A DNA stretch of 64,000 bases from Neodontobutis hainanensis. Taxonomy: Eukaryota; Chordata; Actinopteri; Gobiiformes; Odontobutidae. The DNA is taken from contig JALDNG010000005.1 of NCBI GenBank assembly GCA_024349245.1, forward strand, positions 20,526,501 to 20,590,500, written 5' to 3'. The position numbers were made by a program, and so were the translations under genes. Shown piece by piece: positions 58,351-64,000 of this stretch; position 1 is the first letter of the stretch; each line of letters opens with the position of its first letter. The notes beneath the pieces are model-generated. The model did not search any database. It saw only the letters and a list, made by a program, of their open reading frames with translations, and was not told the DNA's origin.

Positions 58351-58673
58351 GATATACAGTTGTGCTCATAAGTATACAGTACATTACATACATAAATACC
58401 CTTGCAGAATTGTGATTTTTTTTGGCCATTCATCAGTGAATATGAATAATAACACAACAACCTTTCTTTCACTCATAGTTAGTGGTTGGGTGAAGCCATT
58501 TATTGTGTTTACTCTTTTTAAATCACAATGACAACAGGAACTGCACAAATAACCCTGATCAAGAGTGACCTTAGTGATTTTGGATCTATAACATGCATAC
58601 AAGTTGACAAAAAACAGGTTTATATGGCTACTAAAGGTAACCATCCTAACCTGTAATCTGTTTGCTTTAAATT

Positions 58674-58725
58674 AGTGTGTGTGTGTGTGTGTGTTTGCGT
58701 TTGTGTGTGTGTGTGTGTGTGTTTG

Positions 58726-58786
<61 letters not shown>

Positions 58787-58857
58787 GTTTGTGTGTGTGT
58801 GTGTGTGTGTGTGTTTGCATGTGTGTGTGTGTGTTTGCATGTGTGTGTGTGTGTGTA
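58674..58857. repeat. (GT)n microsatellite with GTTTGCGT interruptions, inside Tc1 copy 4
   Basis: About 184 bp of GT, interrupted six times by TTTGCGTTT or TTTGCAT. In copy 1 the same place reads ATCAGTGTGTGTATAAAAGG. Confidence 0.97.
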
Positions 58858-58941
58858 AAAAAGGTCAGTGCTTTTCTGGACTCCTGACAGACCCTTGCAT
58901 CTTTCATCCAGTATTGTACTGATGTTTCTGTATTCTGAGTC

Positions 58942-59901
58942 ATGGGGAAAATAAAAGTATTGTCAAAGGATCTATATTAAACAGGAAAGGGATATACAAT
59001 GATATCCAAGCAATTGACAATGCCAATCAGCAGAGTTCAAACTCTAATTAAGAAGTGGATAATGAGGGATTCTGTTGAACCCAAACCAAGGTCAGATAGA
59101 CCAACATAAATTTCAGCCACAACTTCAGGAAAATTGTTTGGGATGCAAAGAAAACCCACACATAACCTCAACTGAAATACAAGACTCTGAAAAAATGTGG
59201 TGTGGTTGTTTCAAGACGCACGTAAGGAGGAAAAAATGGCTGCATGGTGGAGTCGCTAGAAGAAAGCCATTACTATGCAAATGCCACAAAGCATCCTCTT
59301 ACAATACGCCAAACAGCACAGAGACAAGCCTTGAAACTTCTGGATGAGACCAAAAGTTAATATTTTTATATTCAAAATTGAACTTTTAGGCCACAAACCA
59401 TAAACATTACATTTGGAGAGGAGTCAAAAAGGCCTATGATGAAAGGTACACCATTCCTACTGTGAAACATGGAGGTGGATCACTGATGTTTTGGGGATGT
59501 GTGAGATACAAAGACACAGGAAACTTGGTCAAAACGGATGGCAAGATGAATGCAGCATGTAATCACTCATCAGCCCGGAAGCTGCGTATGGACGTAGATG
59601 GACGTTCCAACATGACAGCGCGCCAAAGCAGAAGGCCAAGTCGACCTGTCATTGGCTACAGCAGCATCAAGTGAGGGACTGACCATCTCAGTCTCCTGAC
59701 CTCAATATCATTGAGCCACTCTGGGGAGATCTCAAACGTGCAGTTCATGCAAGACAGCCCAAGAATTTACAGAAGCTGGAGGCTTTTTGCCAAGTAGAAT
59801 GGGCAGCTCTACCATCTAAGAAAATAAAGAGCATCATCCACAACTACCATAAAAGCCTTCAAGCTGTCATTAATGTTAAAGGTGGAAATACATGGTATTA
59901 A
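58942..59901 (+). pseudogene. Tc1 transposase relic (copy 4)
   Basis: Starts ATGGGGAAAATAAAAG (MGKIKVLSKDL-type) at 58,942. Blocks include VARRKPLLCKCHKASS (59,255), KHGGGSLMFWGCVRYKDTGN (59,462) and, in another frame, SQSPDLNIIEPLW (about 59,690). Several frameshifts separate them. Confidence 0.92.
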
Positions 59902-59904
59902 ATG

Positions 59905-61735
59905 CGTAAATGGACACAGTCACAGCGCTATGGCAAGACACAGCGATTGGTCTGATGATAAACTAATGAAAGGAAGCATAGGCTGTGTGTAATAAATGTG
60001 TCACTAGGGGAACACTTTTAAACACCATTAATACTGCTGTGCTGTGGCACAAAGAGAAGGCACTGAAAGCTCAGGAATCAATCATACAACCTTCTTGCTC
60101 TCAGGCAAGAATTACCATCTGCCTTACAGTAAATGTGATGTTTAAAGCATGTATTTGTACTTATTTATGGCATGCGTCTTAAAGTGGTAATATTTTGGTC
60201 TGGCAATCACATTTGGAATGAAGTCCCTGCCCTGCTTCATGCAAGGCTATTGTACTTTCAGACGAAAAGAAAATGGCTTTTCTGAACCATTCTTTCCTCA
60301 GATATCAGGACATTGGCGGTTGTAAAGGTCTCACCTTCTGCTCCAACTACTCTTCTTAATCAAACTGCCCTGACACACCCCGGAGGTGTGTTATCAGTCA
60401 CTGTCACATCCAGAAACAAATAAGCTACCCATTACACAAACTGAATTGCAGAGTCCCTGAGGAAAGATGTGGTGGTTGTATGTAGGAGTGAGTGATAATT
60501 ACACCTCCTTATCTGTGTTTAATATTAGGTAAAGAACACATGCACTAATATTTCCAGTCATGAACAATTGATTGCAAGTGTTAAATTACTAGAACCACAT
60601 ATTCTTAGTTTTTTCACAAGAATCAGTCTGATTGAGTGATTTTTAAGCTTACAGCTAAGTGTACATGTTCATGAAGTAAACTTTTCCCCTGTAGTTCAGG
60701 TTTAGTGTGTGAGTGTCTTTGACTTACATCCACCATGTACAGTACTAGTCGCAGTTTGGCGGCGCCCTTACTCGAGGACTGTTTAAGAGGTTCCATGAGA
60801 GAGGCTTGGGTATGACCCAAAGTATATAAGTGAAATAATTTTATGCATCTAATTTGCATACCTTGGCATTATATATTTGTGGTTATTTTTACAGTACATA
60901 CAGAATGATGAACAATATTCGTTTGTACTTTTTTCTGTCTTTTTATGAAAATAAATGATTAATAACAGTTACATGTAAAGTAACATTAGTAAACTACAGT
61001 ATATCTAGTACTAGTAAAATATATGGAAATTGATATGAGAAATATATACTGTAGGTGTTTGGTTGCAGAGGCTTCATCTGTTCTTATCATCCAAATGGCA
61101 TAGTTTGCAGTTTGTGTGGGACGTCTCTCATAAGGCACTACCACGGGCAGAGTGACCAGTTTTCTCCAATTTTTTTCAATGATGGACAAAGTGTGGGAAA
61201 AACAGCGTGTGCTACGTGTACACTGAGAGAGGCAGCAGCGCCGCCGAACTCCTCCCCGGTCACGTAAGCACTCTCACTCTCAATCTCCTTCTCATTTTCA
61301 CTTGGCTGAAAAGACTCTAAGGGCTGTGTTGTCCCTCAGAATCAGAGTCAGCTATTACTAAAGCCAAAGATGTCATTTTTGCGTTTGCCAGCTTGCATAT
61401 AGAGACTAAGGCTTCCACTGAGCCGGTCATAACACTTCCACTAAGATGGTCTTCTTCTACAAAAAATGTAATGGTAACATGTGGTAAAAGTGGGCTAGAA
61501 ACAAAGAACAGGATGTCTGACATCTGGTGGTAGGGAGTGGAAACATGATTTAGCACATAAACCGGAAGTAGCTGCATTTTCTTCTAGTTATATTACGCAA
61601 TTTGGCGACTTTGGCTCTTAGAGGGTGAATACAAGCAGATGAATGATTTAAATCAACGCTTTTTAGGAAATTGTCGGCTGAACAGGAGGCATCTGGGATA
61701 GAGTAGCAAGAAAAATACTGCCATACAAAACATAA
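59905..61735. other. Intergenic DNA; one exon-like ORF
   Basis: Largely unassigned. 60,380-60,400 holds CACACCCCGGAGGTGTG, an imperfect palindrome. At 61,069-61,263 an open stretch of 195 nt is bounded by GGTTGCAG and GTAAGC (see findings). Confidence 0.45.
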
Positions 61736-61737
61736 AG

Positions 61738-61925
61738 CGGTAGTAGCTCAGTGGTTGAGTGGCTGTTCTTTGACCGGCGGGAGGGCGGTTTGAGCCGCCC
61801 TCATCCCAAAACATCATAACACCCCGCTCTCCCCCACAATTCATACTGTCATTGTGTCCTTGGGCAAGACACTTAACCCACCTTGCTTCCAGTGGTCAGC
61901 TGTAACACAGGTAAAGTGCTTTGAG
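61738..61925 (+). mobile_element. tRNA-derived SINE with legible A and B boxes
   Basis: A-box TAGCTCAGTGG at 61,744-61,754 and B-box-like GGTTTGAGCC at 61,787-61,796, then the family core GTCCTTGGGCAAGACACTTA and CAGGTAAAGTGCTTTGAGTG. The internal promoter is diverged (GGTTTGA rather than GGTTCGA). Confidence 0.88.
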
Positions 61926-61934
61926 TGCAAATCT

Positions 61935-62110
61935 GACGTTGGTTTGGTTTGGTTTTGGTTTAGTTTGGTCTGAACCAAGACCACCTCTTTTTGGCAAAAC
62001 CAAAGAGCAAATGTTTTGTTTAAACCACGGTCCACTGGAGCTTTTACACCTGAAAATGCCAAACAGGAAAGTCCAGATCCAAACAGTGCAGGTGTGAAAG
62101 CCCCCTAAGA
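61935..62110. repeat. Fragment of a dispersed DNA repeat (GGTTTGGTTTGG...AGGTGTGAAAGC)
   Basis: Begins TTGGTTTGGTTTGGTTTTGG and ends GTGCAGGTGTGAAAGCCCCC. This wording is typical of the end of a non-autonomous DNA element in fish; no matching left end is visible. Confidence 0.4.
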
Positions 62111-62114
62111 CTCA

Positions 62115-64000
62115 CAGATTCTTTCTGGATCCAGGGTCTGGAGTTTCAACATAACATTTATTTGCGAAATCTTCTGTACTGTTTAACCTTTATTAGTGAT
62201 AATTACTGTATGTAATTTATTTTTTGACAAGTTCTTGCCATCACAGAAGGTGATTATTTTTCTTAAGCTAATGACTGTATACCACTGCAGCCTATGGTCT
62301 CAACTCCTTAAGAAAAAACTGTTCCAAATCCATTTAGGCATAGCCACATCTGTTAATTACCGTGAGTTCCAGGTAACTGCCTCATTAGGGTTGTTTGAGA
62401 GAAAGCCAAGTGTGTGTGAGGCTGGTATCAAAGGAAAACTGGCTGCTTATGAAATCTACAATCAAAAACATATTGTAATTAAGGCTCTTTGTGGAAGCCA
62501 TTCATCAGAGCTTGTTGTAGCCAATTAGCAGTCCACCATTTAAAGTCATGTTAGAAGAATGTACACCTTTTGGTAAAGATTCCTGAGATGTCTCCATCAA
62601 AACGCACAGAATTTTCTCATCAACTAATCAAGTTTTTGAAACGTCCCCTGTTCCAATCATGTGTTTGATTGTTCAATGCCCTTAGCCACTCCGCTTCCTT
62701 TGTTAAAAAAAAACTCTGATTAAAAAGTTTTTCCTTCTTCCATTCTCCTTCCCTTTCATTATTATTTTTTTCACAGCCAGAATGAGGTTTGGAAATCCGG
62801 TCAGTGCAGAGATGTTAACTTTTAAGTGAACCCCTTAGAGATAATAGCGCTGCCCATTTCCCTTTTTTTCCCTCCCAGTATTACTTAGAAAGAGACCCAC
62901 ATGCTGTTTTTTTTCTCTCTTGACACCAGAGGTCAAGGTAGCCCTGCTTTTAAATTTCCCCGTCCCTTTTCTTTTGTTCCTGTCAGATGATTAGTACAAA
63001 GTGTCTCAGCCCACTTATTACTCCGCCAGCCAGAGGGATATGCTCCAGTAACTCCTCAGCATGAAATCTATTGCATTCTAACCATCGTCTGCTTTTTCTT
63101 CTTAGTGTGCCTTTTCTTGTTTTTTTTTAAAAAAAGAAAAAACACACTCGCTAATTTAGAAATATGAGTTGAGAATTTCCAGACTTTGTTCAAAGACCCA
63201 TTGGGTCATTTATATCATTGACACAATATGGCAACAAAAAGTGTACTCTTTCAATAAATATGAAATTGTATCCATGTTTAGAATCTAGTTTTAGGCAACA
63301 TGAGCAGAGAAAGAATGCACTTTTGTCATGTCAATAACTTTGCACAACTGCTTCAGCACCTTAGGGTAATGCCACACCAACCTGAAAGAAGCATAAGTGG
63401 CTGTTTATTGAATAACTGTCATAGCTCCTGTTTCTATAACAAGTATAATGTAAAGAGCATTAAAATAAATCAAACTTCTAATGTGTCTCTCAACAAAAAT
63501 TACTGAATTAGAGGGACATTCGGAACTTCCAGCACCAAAAGTTGCTGATATGATCCGACCTTAAAAAAAATATATATATATAAAACAGTAATTTTATAAT
63601 GTCAGCCATTATTGAAACAGCGCTATTTTCCTCTGAAAGCCGATCTCCCCGGGGAGCTGATTAGGTGAGAGTTGAGAGAGGAGTCGCTCACCTGGTTCCC
63701 AGTCGAGGGAACACTTAGACTGGCTGTAATGAATAGAGCCGGACGTGATATTTGAATGTCATCGCTGCCTCAGGAGACTTGTCCAATTTGGCAGTGTGTA
63801 ATAATAATGTCAGGACAGAGCAATGAACTGGGGCTGGGTTATCACAAGAAAAGGCAATGATGGGTTATCAGACTTTTCTGGGGTTCAGAAACAAATGAGC
63901 ATGGGGATGGCTTTTAAGGAATTCAAATCCAAGTCTGTAATAATAAAGTCTACTGATTTCTTTCTGAGAATTGAGATAGTGGGGGAAAAAGTTACAAATA
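62115..64000. other. Intergenic DNA, repeat-poor
   Basis: No gene or mobile element seen. 62,790-63,090 and 63,600-63,900 look unique and of balanced composition, with several TAATxA-like sites, and are the most likely places for a regulatory element, though nothing in a single sequence can show this. Confidence 0.4.

Larger units (their letters stand above)
58357..59903 (+). mobile_element. Tc1/mariner transposon, copy 4, right end missing
   Basis: The left end CAGTTGTGCTCATAAG is at 58,357 and the inner repeat GTGGTTGGGTGAAGCCATTT at 58,482. The body continues to the transposase stop at 59,901, after which similarity to copy 1 ends; the right terminal repeat is absent. Confidence 0.9.

Noticed and set aside
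58620..58943. ORFs rich in CV or TH residues
   Set aside because: They arise from the GT microsatellite.
61738..61810. Possible tRNA gene with A and B boxes
   Set aside because: The same head joined to the same body occurs at several places in the window, so it is the promoter part of a SINE; the cloverleaf is also not intact.

Overview
This is a stretch of vertebrate nuclear DNA, most likely from a teleost fish. The signs are AT-rich intron and intergenic sequence, GT-AG spliced exons of a contactin gene, and a typical fish repeat load: Tc1/mariner, hAT and Harbinger MITEs, L2-like and Rex/RTE-like LINEs, Penelope-like remnants, tRNA-derived SINEs and gypsy-like LTRs. The species cannot be named from the sequence.

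Region 1 (1-17,873, + strand) is the 3' end of one contactin gene (3/4/5/6 subfamily). Six coding exons join without a phase conflict into 903 nt, 300 codons plus stop. They encode the end of fibronectin type III domain 2, all of FNIII-3 and FNIII-4, and a short hydrophobic tail that looks like a GPI-attachment signal. No track-length open frame covers exon 2 (1707-1822), exon 4 (12445-12557) or the last exon (17785-17873); these were found from splice sites and protein continuity. Intron 2 (8.6 kb) and intron 4 (4.3 kb) hold most of the local repeats.

Region 2 (17.9-43.4 kb) is intergenic. It has a hAT MITE with a perfect 8-bp target duplication, a decayed LINE (22.5-24.8 kb, minus), LTR fragments, a Tc1 relic fused to a Penelope-like tail, a perfect 67-bp inverted repeat at 35.3 kb, a small cysteine-rich ORF pair on the minus strand near 40 kb, and a gypsy protease-like fragment at 41.2 kb.

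Region 3 (43,477-48,206) is the most unusual part. It is a complete LTR-bounded element (585- and 567-bp LTRs, 5-bp target duplication GCATG, polypurine tract) with no recognisable gag, pol or env. Almost the whole interior is a mosaic of minisatellites with units of about 33, 34, 14-17, 34, 25 and 55-60 bp. The last array is a series of hairpins, one of which shows paired changes in both arms. The long ORFs here are by-products of the repeats.

Region 4 (48.2-64 kb) is again intergenic. It has a Tc1 copy interrupted by an L2-like LINE and a SINE, a second L2-like relic, a Tc1 copy that carries a large GT microsatellite, another SINE, and several repeat-poor blocks that could be regulatory. 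Apart from the contactin gene, I see no convincing host protein-coding gene. All family assignments are from motif recognition by eye.
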